Of a stretch of 7,828 nucleotides of DNA, positions 1 through 6,288 are shown piece after piece. The notes under the pieces are model-generated. The model had not been told where the DNA came from. It saw nothing but the letters and a program-made list of their open reading frames with translations, and searched no databases. The position numbers were made by a program, and so were the translations under genes. Position 1 is the stretch's first letter, and every line of letters begins with the position of its first letter. This DNA comes from Candidatus Falkowiibacteriota bacterium (GTDB lineage Bacteria; Patescibacteriota; Patescibacteriia; Patescibacteriales; UBA12465), in assembly GCA_026396945.1 (NCBI GenBank), contig JAPLVX010000081.1, positions 1 to 7,828 on the forward strand. Reading direction: 5' to 3'.

Positions 1-78
1 AAAAAAACAGTAGCCACTTTGTTAGTGGTTTTTTTGTTAGGTTCGATTTTGTTTTCTAAAATAGAAACAGCCAGAGCG
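1..78 (+). other. Signal peptide (Sec type), 5' end outside the window
   Basis: Residues 1-26 of the open frame show two lysines, a hydrophobic core VATLLVVFLLGSILF, and a c-region ending TARA before Gln, a classic A-x-A signal peptidase I site with cleavage after base 78. There is no Cys at the lipobox position, so a lipoprotein is unlikely. The positive n-region begins at or before base 1, so the initiator codon should lie within a few codons upstream. This places the rest of the giant protein outside the cytoplasmic membrane. Confidence 0.85.
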
Positions 79-3000
79 CAGATGGCAGTAACGGACCCCG
101 CGGTTTTAGCCGCCATCCTTGCTCAATCCGCTAAACAAGCGGCAGCGGAAGTGAAGACTGTCGTTAAGGATAAGATATGGAAGATTTTGTTAAAAGCCGC
201 CTCTAAGGCCTTCCAAGTAACTTTAAGAAGAGCCTTGAATAAAGTCGCTTATGATTATGCGACTGCCCTAGGATCGGGTGATTGGGGACAGCAGCCATTA
301 TTCCAGGCCAAAGATTGGGGGACTTATTTCGGCGATGTAGCGGACGAAGCGGCTGGTGGTTTTATAGAAAGTTTTGCCAATGATTTTAGTCAGGAAAACG
401 ATATAAAGATGCAGGAAATTGGTAAGCAAGAAACAACTGCTTATAATACCCAACAAGGCTGTTTAGCGACTTGCGGGGCAAGCTGGCAAAACAAAGATCC
501 TAATTGTACAGGGACTATGTGTGAACGAATTACTGTTACTGATACAAATAGCCCGGCGGCGGTTGCCTGTCAGTCTAATTGCCGAAAATCCTACACAGCC
601 ACTATGGGGCCGATTAATGAACAGAAAAAGACTTTAAGCAAAAATCCGATTGCTACCTGTCAACCGTCTTCGATTGACGTTAAACTTCGAATCGCTTTGG
701 GCTTAGCCCAAGTTTCTAAGCCGGCGGCGCCTAATTGTACGGCGACGCAGATGGTCAAAAATTGGCAGACCGCATATGACCAATATGCGGACTACGAAAG
801 ACCTGGTTATTTAACGCAATTTTCCTCGATTTTTAACCCGGTGTCTAATGATTTAGGAATTTACATGACTTTAAAGAGCGATTTACTAAGTAAAGAACAA
901 GAGAAAAAAGCCAATGAAACTTTACAGGCATCAATTGGTCAGGGTTATACTGATAAAAGAAATATCGCCGGTAATTTAATCAGTATTCCTAATAAATCCA
1001 GATTAGATACTGAGGCTTCGGGCCAAATGTATGTTGATAATTTTGGTAAGTATACCGGCGACGCTTTTATTGATGCGGCTAATATTTTTATCAATCAAGC
1101 GGCTCTAACTTCCTTTAATAAATTAATGTCATCACTCGGCGATAAAGTCAAAAAGAAGAGCGAGAGTGCTCCCCCTCCCCCCCCTGAATACTGCGCTCTC
1201 CATCCCGATGAACACGCTTGTTACTGCGCTCTCCACCCCACCGACTATGCCTGCACTAATAGTTGCGACCCAGTGACTGATCCGAGTTGCGCCCCGGTTA
1301 ATTATGGCGAAGGCAATGTTCAAGAGGCCGCGGCTAGTTTGATAAGACCAAGCTTTACGACTCAGGCCGATTACAATATTTTAGCGTCTTTAAGCGCTTG
1401 CGTTGATGCGAAGAATCCCGGCCCGACCGAATGTGTAATTGACGAGCGTTTCTTACAAGCGATTACCGAGAAGAAAACGGTCGCCGAAGCTCTTAAAGAG
1501 GGTTTTCTAAATAAGGACTGGCTGATTTCCTCTAACTCCCAGGATGCTAATAGTTATAATGTCAGAAATATTAATATTTTAAGAAAATATCGAATTCTAC
1601 CAATTGGCTGGGAAGAGGCCGCCAATAAAAGCGAGAAGTTGAATAAGAAAGTGACCCTCATGGATTTAGTTTCTTGTTTTGATCCCAATGATAGTTATAA
1701 TGAATTTGGCAATGAATTTGATGTCCGGAATCAGGCTTGGTGCGAGGGTTTAATCGACCCTAATTGGGTGCTAAAGTCGCCCTTGGGCTATTGCCGCAAA
1801 CAAGGAATTGGCAACCAAATTCAATCGACGCAAATTATTCCCGGTCAACCGGCCCAAGGCGGGGTGCCCGCGACCCCGAGTTCTCTGAACGTTAGTCGAG
1901 TCGAAGATTATTGTGCGGACGAACAAACTTGTATTAAAGAAAAAGCCGATGGCACTTGCGACGCCTATGGTTATTGCAATTCCGAGAAAAGAACCTGGAC
2001 TTTTGGTAATGATAGTTGCGATCCGGTCAGTAATACTTGCCAAACTTTTACTAAGACCAATGGCACTTCAGTTTCCTACTTAAAAAATACCCTTGATTAC
2101 GGGAATTGCGGCGCTGATAATGCCGGTTGCCAAGCCTATTCCTGGACTGGCGTTTATAGCGCCACCAGCAGCCAAGTAGCTTGGGACGCGACTAAAAAAA
2201 TATATTTAAACAATAATGCCGGCACTTGTTCGGCTGACGAAGAAGCTTGCACCGGCTTGTTAAGAGTTAAACCGAGCTGGGGCTCTAATTTAATAATGAA
2301 TGCGAGTTTTGATAATGATGCCCTCGGTGATTTGGCTTCGACTGGCTGCGTTAATTCAGGCAGCAATCCCGGAGCCTCTTTGAACGATTGGTATTTTAGA
2401 TCGGAAACTAGTAGTATTTGTTCAGCGGAAATCATTGATATTGCTAATCTGGGCGGTAGCGTCAGCAATAAGGCTTTGAAATTAAGTATCCCCGGGGGTG
2501 ATATCGGAGTTTATTCCAATCCAGCGAATAATCATTCACTGCTCCCGACTAATTTCGCTTTCTTGCCCGATCAATCCTATACTTTAAGTGCCGATGTTTA
2601 TTTAGTTAGCGGCGATAAGGTTGACTTATGGATTGGTAATCTGACTAATCCGCCTAGTAATTTTGCCACCGCCAATACTAAAGATTCTTGGCAGCATTTA
2701 AGCTTTACTAAAACTGCCGCCGACGGTATTAACGATCCGGAGTTTGCGCTTAAGGGTTCAGCCAGTAGTGGTAACGTCGAGTTCTATGTTAAAAACCTTA
2801 AATTTGAATTAAGTGATTATGATACCGGCTGGAAATTATATGGCGCTTATCATGTTTATGAAAAGATTCTGCCGCCTTATTTAGAAGCGGCTTGCTATAC
2901 TAATTCCGGCTCAGGGGTCAGCGACTATACCTTGAAACCCGGCGCGCCGAGTATTTGTTCCAGCTTTGCCCGCAAATGTAATAAAAATGAAGCCGGTTGT

Positions 3001-6000
3001 GAACTTTATTCGTCCTTAGATAATTTTGCTGTGCCGGCGCAAGTCGCCCCGACTGATTATTGTCCGCAGGAATGTTTAGGCTACGACACTTATGTTTCCA
3101 AGAGAACTTATTTTAATTCGCCGCTCGCGGAAAATCTAATTCCTAAAACCGCGCAAACCTGTTCGGCGGCGAGTGCGGGCTGCAGTGAATTTACTAATTT
3201 AGATGAAACGGCCAAAGGGGGCGAACAAAAAGAATATTATTCTTTCTTAAAGCAATGCATTAAACCGGATACTAGTGTTTGCGGTGATTTTTACGTTTGG
3301 AATAACGGTAACGAAAGCGGTTATCAATTACAGGCCTTAAGTTTGAAAGTTGATTCTAGCACCAACCCGGCTGACAGCAATCCCTATGTGGTTGAGAGCG
3401 ATAATGCTCTATGTGACGCCGCTATTTTTAATGCCTTGCCGAGCGACCCGGCGTATAATCCGGATTGTCGCCAATTTTACAATAAAGCCGGAGATGTTTC
3501 TTATCACTTAATTTCTAGAACTGTGACTTGTTCGGACGATTGTAAGACTTATCGAATGTCGGCGAAAAATATTGACTCGAAGCTTACGACCCTCGCCGCT
3601 TGCGATACAAGTAGCGACCAACATTTTTGGGACACGAGCAATAGCACTTGCTACGTCTGTTTAAATGGCGGAACCTGGGATAATAATCAACAAGCTTGTA
3701 CCTATAAAGCAATCCCGAGTGAAGGGACTAGCTGCGCCGCTAAAGACAATGGTTGCCGAGAATTCAATGGTAATCGCGGCAATAATTTACGTTTAATTAA
3801 ATCTTATGATTTTGAGAACGGGGTTACTACCTGGCTAGGTTTGGGTTCGGCCACCACCTCTTTGAGCGCTGATTCTAATAATAAAGATGGCCATTCTTTG
3901 AAATTCGATCCAGGCACAAATAATCCTGGCGCCATGAAAATTGATTTAGGTAATTCCGTTCAGAGTCAGGGCGCTTATGTTATTAAATTTATCGCTAAAG
4001 CCCAGGCAGACACGGATCTCAATATAGCCTTCAATAATGGTGTCGCCAGCGACGAGACGGGCGGACTCTTCGGTACCACTAATCCTAGCCTCCAATTAAA
4101 AGGTGATAATGAGTGGCATATTTATCAAGTGAACCTTAATGTCTTAAATCATGAAGTTAGCGCGACCGAAACTTTAGAGTTTTCCGCTAACCATGTTTTC
4201 AAACTTGACAACATTATTTTGCAGGAAATAAGTGATAAATATTATCTGATTTCTCAGTCCAGCGTTATCCCGGATATTTGTTATTACGATATGCTCGATA
4301 AATATCAGGGGGCTGATTATAATTTAGGTTGTTCCGCCTACGCCGATCGGAATAAAGTCCAAAATAACTTGCATCAATTTAGTCATCTCTGTCAGGATTC
4401 GGCGGTCGGTTGCGAGATGATGATTAATACCCAAAATTACGGACCCTATAATAGTAAAATTTTCAATGACGCGAATGCTAACGGCGTTTGTGATAGCAAT
4501 GAAGCGGATTGCGTTAAAGTCGCTCAAGATAGCGTAGTATATGCGGTCTTTGACCAGAGTAAACAATGTAATAGCGCCGACCAAGGTTGCGCCCGTTTAG
4601 GCCAAGCGCAAAAACAGGGCAGTAATTGGTATTTTTCCGATATTTATAAAAAGAATAATCCGGATACTTATGACAAATCTTTATGCCAAGAAGCGAGCGT
4701 TGGTTGCTCGCAGTGGCAGGACACGAGTGGCGCTTATAATTATTTTAAAGATCCGGGTCTGAACACCTGTGTTTATCGTAACAGCAATTTTGGTAATGGT
4801 ATTAAAAAATGGTTTAGGGCGCCGGTGAATCGTTGCGACTTAAACGATGATGGACAAATTAAGAATGTTATTAATTTTAATGAGGCCGCCGGTTCTATTT
4901 GCCTAAGCGATGGCGACTGCTCTAATGGCCATAAATGTTTAGTTGATAATAATGATTATGACTGCCCGGTATCTTACCTAAAGACGATCGGTTACGGGGG
5001 CGTTAATAATCAAATCCCGACGCCTGACGGGGCGGCGGGTTCATGCGAACCAATTGCTTCTGGTTGTACCGAATATATTGATCCGATCAGTCGTTTCGCC
5101 AGCAATCTAATCTTTAACCCTAGCTTTGAAGATCTAAATAGCGATGGTACGCGGGGCGATGGTTGGAAAAACGGATCTTTTGACGGCCCAGCGCTGATAG
5201 CTAATGAACAAGTAGTCTCCATTTTAGCCGGTAAATTATATAAATTTCAATTTTCTGACGACAACAATAATCAAGCCCTGCAATTTAAATGCCTTAATAA
5301 TTTTCGTCTTCTAGGTAGTAATAATAAGTTTGGTGATCCGGCCAAGAGTTTTAACGCTTTAGCCAATAATCCTTATTTCATTCTCTCGCCGATCAATAAT
5401 ACTTGTTTGGTGGTAGGCGGTTATAATGATGGAACTAAAATCCGTAACTTTGAACTCAAAGAAGCGGTCATTAGCTATCAGAAACAAGCTGAAGTTGATA
5501 AGAAAAGCTGTAACGGCATCGTTAACTTTGATAACGGTTGCGTTCTATTTAATGAGAGAAGTCAAAATGGCGCCGCCGGCCCGGCTAATCTAGGCGGGGC
5601 TTGGAATGCGACGGTTAGTTTTGATAGAAATTCACCAGCCAACTGTAGCGCAACTAGTACTAACGCCAATGTCTGCATTCAAGGCGGCTCTTGTTCAAGC
5701 GTCACCACAACCTTGGATAATTGTAACGCCAATCAATTGATTAAAGTTCGGCCGGATCGAGTCTGCGGTGGCTGGTTAGATTGCACCTCTTATTCGATTG
5801 ATCCGCAGACTAAAGGAAAAACTTGTTATTCAGTTGGCCAATGTGACCGCCTGGATGACAAACAAGAATGCGCCAGTTTTGTTAAACCAGTTGCAACTTC
5901 AACCACGGCCCATAACTTCAATTTAGGTAATGACAAAAATACAACTGGTTATTCTTTGTTGGATAGTTATTATCTACCGAATATGAAAGAAGTCGGTCCG

Positions 6001-6288
6001 CAAACTGACGCTCATTATGATTTTGAAAGTCGGAATGTAGCTCTGGCTTGTACCAAACCAGACGGTTCCGCTTGTAGATTTGATAAGAATATAAATGAAG
6101 ATTTAATTATGATTGAGCCAGACAAATCCCCGGTCGATTACCCGGCTCATGGTAAAGGTTATTTGAAAGTACCGGCTAATTATATAATTTCGCCGCTGTC
6201 CAATAAAAGCTATATTACGGTTTTGAAAAATCAAGATTATTATATAAATTATTTGGTTAATACTAAGGAGGCTAAGTCATTTTGTTAA
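1..6288 (+). CDS. Giant secreted Cys-rich mosaic protein with carbohydrate-binding-like domains, 5'-partial, ends at a suspected frameshift
   Basis: The frame is already open at base 1 and reads KKTVATLLVVFLLG..., so the gene starts a few codons upstream. TTG 19 and ATG 82 would cut into or remove the signal peptide. In residues counted from base 1: signal peptide 1-26; mostly helical, Ala/Lys-rich region about 27-388 with Cys pairs around 155-220; Pro5 linker and tandem Cys repeat 391-418; region with RKYRILPIGWE and WCEGLIDPNWVLK about 440-610; then Cys mini-modules alternating with beta-sandwich-like domains to the end. No membrane segment is evident after the signal peptide. The many paired cysteines suggest a disulfide-stabilised extracellular protein. 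Several short motifs match what I remember of uncharacterised CPR/Patescibacteria surface proteins, and no enzyme active site is recognisable. The frame stops (TAA) inside a domain that continues in the -1 frame, so this is probably only part of the product. That it is coding is very sure; its function is unknown. Confidence 0.93.
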   Translation, partial: KKTVATLLVVFLLGSILFSKIETARAQMAVTDPAVLAAILAQSAKQAAAEVKTVVKDKIWKILLKAASKAFQVTLRRALNKVAYDYATALGSGDWGQQPLFQAKDWGTYFGDVADEAAGGFIESFANDFSQENDIKMQEIGKQETTAYNTQQGCLATCGASWQNKDPNCTGTMCERITVTDTNSPAAVACQSNCRKSYTATMGPINEQKKTLSKNPIATCQPSSIDVKLRIALGLAQVSKPAAPNCTATQMVKNWQTAYDQYADYERPGYLTQFSSIFNPVSNDLGIYMTLKSDLLSKEQEKKANETLQASIGQGYTDKRNIAGNLISIPNKSRLDTEASGQMYVDNFGKYTGDAFIDAANIFINQAALTSFNKLMSSLGDKVKKKSESAPPPPPEYCALHPDEHACYCALHPTDYACTNSCDPVTDPSCAPVNYGEGNVQEAAASLIRPSFTTQADYNILASLSACVDAKNPGPTECVIDERFLQAITEKKTVAEALKEGFLNKDWLISSNSQDANSYNVRNINILRKYRILPIGWEEAANKSEKLNKKVTLMDLVSCFDPNDSYNEFGNEFDVRNQAWCEGLIDPNWVLKSPLGYCRKQGIGNQIQSTQIIPGQPAQGGVPATPSSLNVSRVEDYCADEQTCIKEKADGTCDAYGYCNSEKRTWTFGNDSCDPVSNTCQTFTKTNGTSVSYLKNTLDYGNCGADNAGCQAYSWTGVYSATSSQVAWDATKKIYLNNNAGTCSADEEACTGLLRVKPSWGSNLIMNASFDNDALGDLASTGCVNSGSNPGASLNDWYFRSETSSICSAEIIDIANLGGSVSNKALKLSIPGGDIGVYSNPANNHSLLPTNFAFLPDQSYTLSADVYLVSGDKVDLWIGNLTNPPSNFATANTKDSWQHLSFTKTAADGINDPEFALKGSASSGNVEFYVKNLKFELSDYDTGWKLYGAYHVYEKILPPYLEAACYTNSGSGVSDYTLKPGAPSICSSFARKCNKNEAGCELYSSLDNFAVPAQVAPTDYCPQECLGYDTYVSKRTYFNSPLAENLIPKTAQTCSAASAGCSEFTNLDETAKGGEQKEYYSFLKQCIKPDTSVCGDFYVWNNGNESGYQLQALSLKVDSSTNPADSNPYVVESDNALCDAAIFNALPSDPAYNPDCRQFYNKAGDVSYHLISRTVTCSDDCKTYRMSAKNIDSKLTTLAACDTSSDQHFWDTSNSTCYVCLNGGTWDNNQQACTYKAIPSEGTSCAAKDNGCREFNGNRGNNLRLIKSYDFENGVTTWLGLGSATTSLSADSNNKDGHSLKFDPGTNNPGAMKIDLGNSVQSQGAYVIKFIAKAQADTDLNIAFNNGVASDETGGLFGTTNPSLQLKGDNEWHIYQVNLNVLNHEVSATETLEFSANHVFKLDNIILQEISDKYYLISQSSVIPDICYYDMLDKYQGADYNLGCSAYADRNKVQNNLHQFSHLCQDSAVGCEMMINTQNYGPYNSKIFNDANANGVCDSNEADCVKVAQDSVVYAVFDQSKQCNSADQGCARLGQAQKQGSNWYFSDIYKKNNPDTYDKSLCQEASVGCSQWQDTSGAYNYFKDPGLNTCVYRNSNFGNGIKKWFRAPVNRCDLNDDGQIKNVINFNEAAGSICLSDGDCSNGHKCLVDNNDYDCPVSYLKTIGYGGVNNQIPTPDGAAGSCEPIASGCTEYIDPISRFASNLIFNPSFEDLNSDGTRGDGWKNGSFDGPALIANEQVVSILAGKLYKFQFSDDNNNQALQFKCLNNFRLLGSNNKFGDPAKSFNALANNPYFILSPINNTCLVVGGYNDGTKIRNFELKEAVISYQKQAEVDKKSCNGIVNFDNGCVLFNERSQNGAAGPANLGGAWNATVSFDRNSPANCSATSTNANVCIQGGSCSSVTTTLDNCNANQLIKVRPDRVCGGWLDCTSYSIDPQTKGKTCYSVGQCDRLDDKQECASFVKPVATSTTAHNFNLGNDKNTTGYSLLDSYYLPNMKEVGPQTDAHYDFESRNVALACTKPDGSACRFDKNINEDLIMIEPDKSPVDYPAHGKGYLKVPANYIISPLSNKSYITVLKNQDYYINYLVNTKEAKSFC
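79..1167 (+). other. N-terminal largely helical region of the giant protein
   Basis: About 360 residues. The first 60 after the signal peptide are rich in Ala, Lys, Val and Leu with amphipathic periodicity and few Gly or Pro, which suggests helices. A conserved-looking patch follows with LGSGDWGQQPLF, DWGTYFGDVADEAAGGF and FANDF (about 262-387). It is followed by two Cys pairs (CLATC and CQSNC, about 460-585) and single cysteines near 660 and 735. Unlike the rest of the protein it is not Asn/Asp-rich. I recall similar DWG-type patches at the N-termini of long CPR proteins, but cannot name a domain. The last part (about 840-1167) is again Lys-rich and helical, without Cys. Confidence 0.5.
1171..1185 (+). 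repeat. C-rich homopolymer tract encoding Pro5
   Basis: A run of C5, one T and C8 (1171-1184), then a T, encodes five consecutive prolines (1171-1185) before Glu-Tyr-Cys. It separates the helical region from the Cys-rich part and is a typical flexible, extended linker. C8 is unusually long for this AT-leaning sequence and is a place where replication or sequencing slippage could change frame. The frame is intact here. Confidence 0.8.
1189..1254 (+). repeat. Tandem duplication of an 11-residue Cys unit
   Basis: Two adjacent 33-base units (1189-1221 and 1222-1254) encode YCALHPDEHAC and YCALHPTDYAC. The first 14 bases are identical between units and the rest has diverged. Each unit has two cysteines eight residues apart. 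A further Cys pair (SCDPVTDPSC) follows directly, so this makes a short Cys-rich hinge after the Pro5 linker. Codon choice is more GC-rich here than around it. Confidence 0.85.
1318..1830 (+). other. Region with RKYRILPIGWE and WCEGLIDPNWVLK motifs
   Basis: About 170 residues with sparse cysteines. In order: an AAASLIRPSF start, a stretch with helical character (about 1440-1520), LRKYRILPIGWEEAA (1579-1623), TLMDLVSCF (1654-1680) and WCEGLIDPNWVLKSPLGYC (1738-1794). From memory, very similar strings occur in long uncharacterised proteins of Parcubacteria and other CPR genomes. This is the main reason I place the window there. No enzymatic motif is seen. A Gln/Pro/Gly-rich linker (about 1831-1890) ends the region. 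Confidence 0.5.
2287..2823 (+). other. Carbohydrate-binding-like beta-sandwich domain A
   Basis: It opens with NLIMNASFDN, the N-L-I-x-N-x-S/D-F-E/D start typical of CBM4/9-type and related jelly-roll domains. An SLNDWYF segment follows, then alternating hydrophobic strands (SYTLSADVYL, KVDLWIGNL, WQHLSFTKT). It closes with VEFYVKNLKFEL, the usual last strand. At about 179 residues it is within the usual range for such domains. Binding of glycan is a family-level inference; no binding-site residues can be assigned by eye. Confidence 0.6.
3649..3699 (+). other. EGF-like-looking Cys motif CxxC...NGGTW...C
   Basis: The sequence reads CYVCLNGGTWDNNQQAC. The C-x2-C plus NGGTW and a third Cys resemble part of an EGF-like or knottin fold, but the six-Cys EGF pattern is incomplete. 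It lies just before the Cys module at 3733 and domain B, and is best taken as part of the disulfide-rich connector. Confidence 0.4.
3781..4230 (+). other. Carbohydrate-binding-like beta-sandwich domain B
   Basis: It starts with NNLRLIKSYDFENGVTTW, the opening strand plus Trp of CBM4/9-like modules. HSLKFDPG, YVIKFIAKAQADTDLNIAF, WHIYQVNLNV and the closing VFKLDNIILQEI follow. It has no internal Cys over about 150 residues, in contrast to its flanks, which supports an independently folded unit. It aligns by eye to the domain that is broken at the frame change near 6280. Confidence 0.6.
4468..4503 (+). other. Calcium-loop-like motif DANANGVCDSNE
   Basis: Asp, Asn and Asn at alternating positions, then Gly and a second acidic cluster, match the DxNxNGxCDxxE style of thrombospondin type 3 and EF-hand-like calcium loops. 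It sits in the Cys-rich part between modules. Calcium binding is inferred. Confidence 0.45.
4837..4866 (+). other. EF-hand/dockerin-like calcium loop DLNDDGQIKN
   Basis: The pattern D-x-N-x-D-G-x-I matches the dockerin-type EF loop (DxNxDGxI). Only one copy is seen here, without the paired second loop of a dockerin, so it is more likely a local calcium-stabilised turn than a cohesin-binding dockerin. Confidence 0.5.
4900..4965 (+). other. Four-Cys motif C-x5-C-x5-C-x8-C
   Basis: The segment starts CLSDGDCSNGHKC and ends YDC. It resembles the CxSDxDCxxGxxC motif repeated in some secreted Cys-rich proteins. It is a single copy here, placed between the calcium-loop-like segment at 4837 and the Cys module at 5044. 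Confidence 0.45.
5104..5469 (+). other. Carbohydrate-binding-like beta-sandwich domain C
   Basis: It begins with NLIFNPSFEDLNSDG, the same opening as domain A, here merged with a calcium-loop-like DLNSDG (5131-5148). KLYKFQFSDD (5232-5261) and a closing IRNFELKEA follow. It contains two cysteines (KCL, TCL), unlike domain B. At about 122 residues it is shorter than A and B. Confidence 0.5.
6265..6271 (+). promoter_or_regulatory. Shine-Dalgarno-like AAGGAGG inside the coding sequence
   Basis: A full-strength anti-SD match, ending 10 bases before TTG 6282 and 8 bases before the T4 run. It encodes part of NTKEAK in the first frame. It could serve initiation at TTG 6282, or stimulate -1 recoding as internal SD sequences do in dnaX-type sites. 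It could also be chance, since AAG GAG G is simply Lys-Glu codons. Confidence 0.45.
6274..6288 (+). other. Frame-change site (probable single-base deletion in a T run)
   Basis: The switch from the first frame to the -1 frame must occur here, because TAA 6273-6275 blocks the second frame upstream and TAA 6286-6288 ends the first. The only homopolymer inside is T4 at 6280-6283. With T5 the join reads K-S-F-L-L-T-I-V-A, a natural beta strand. No canonical X-XXY-YYZ slippery heptamer exists in the required phase, which favours a mutation or sequence error over programmed shifting. Confidence 0.75.

Larger units (their letters stand above)
2107..5067 (+). repeat. Dispersed array of nine C-x5-[G/A]-C mini-modules
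   Basis: Nine copies of C-x5-[GA]-C-x2-[FYWLM] start at 2107, 2227, 2977, 3160, 3733, 4390, 4567, 4684 and 5044. Examples are CGADNAGCQAY, CNKNEAGCELY, CSAASAGCSEF, CAAKDNGCREF, CQEASVGCSQW and CEPIASGCTEY. Spacing between the two Cys is exactly six residues in all nine. Looser relatives occur near 3412-3470, 4279-4335 and 5509-5541. The units lie between or beside the beta-sandwich-like domains, which suggests disulfide-clamped connectors. They repeat at protein level only and the DNA is diverged, so they are old duplications under selection. Confidence 0.8.

Noticed and set aside
4837..4866. True dockerin module
   Set aside because: Only one DxNxDG loop is present. Dockerins need a second similar loop about 20 residues on, and the next acidic loop is some 90 residues away.
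6279..6285. Canonical programmed -1 slippery heptamer
   Set aside because: The phase gives A-TTT-TGT; re-pairing TTT to ATT mismatches at the first codon position, and no A6 or U-rich X-XXY-YYZ is present. T4 is also too short for typical transcriptional slippage.
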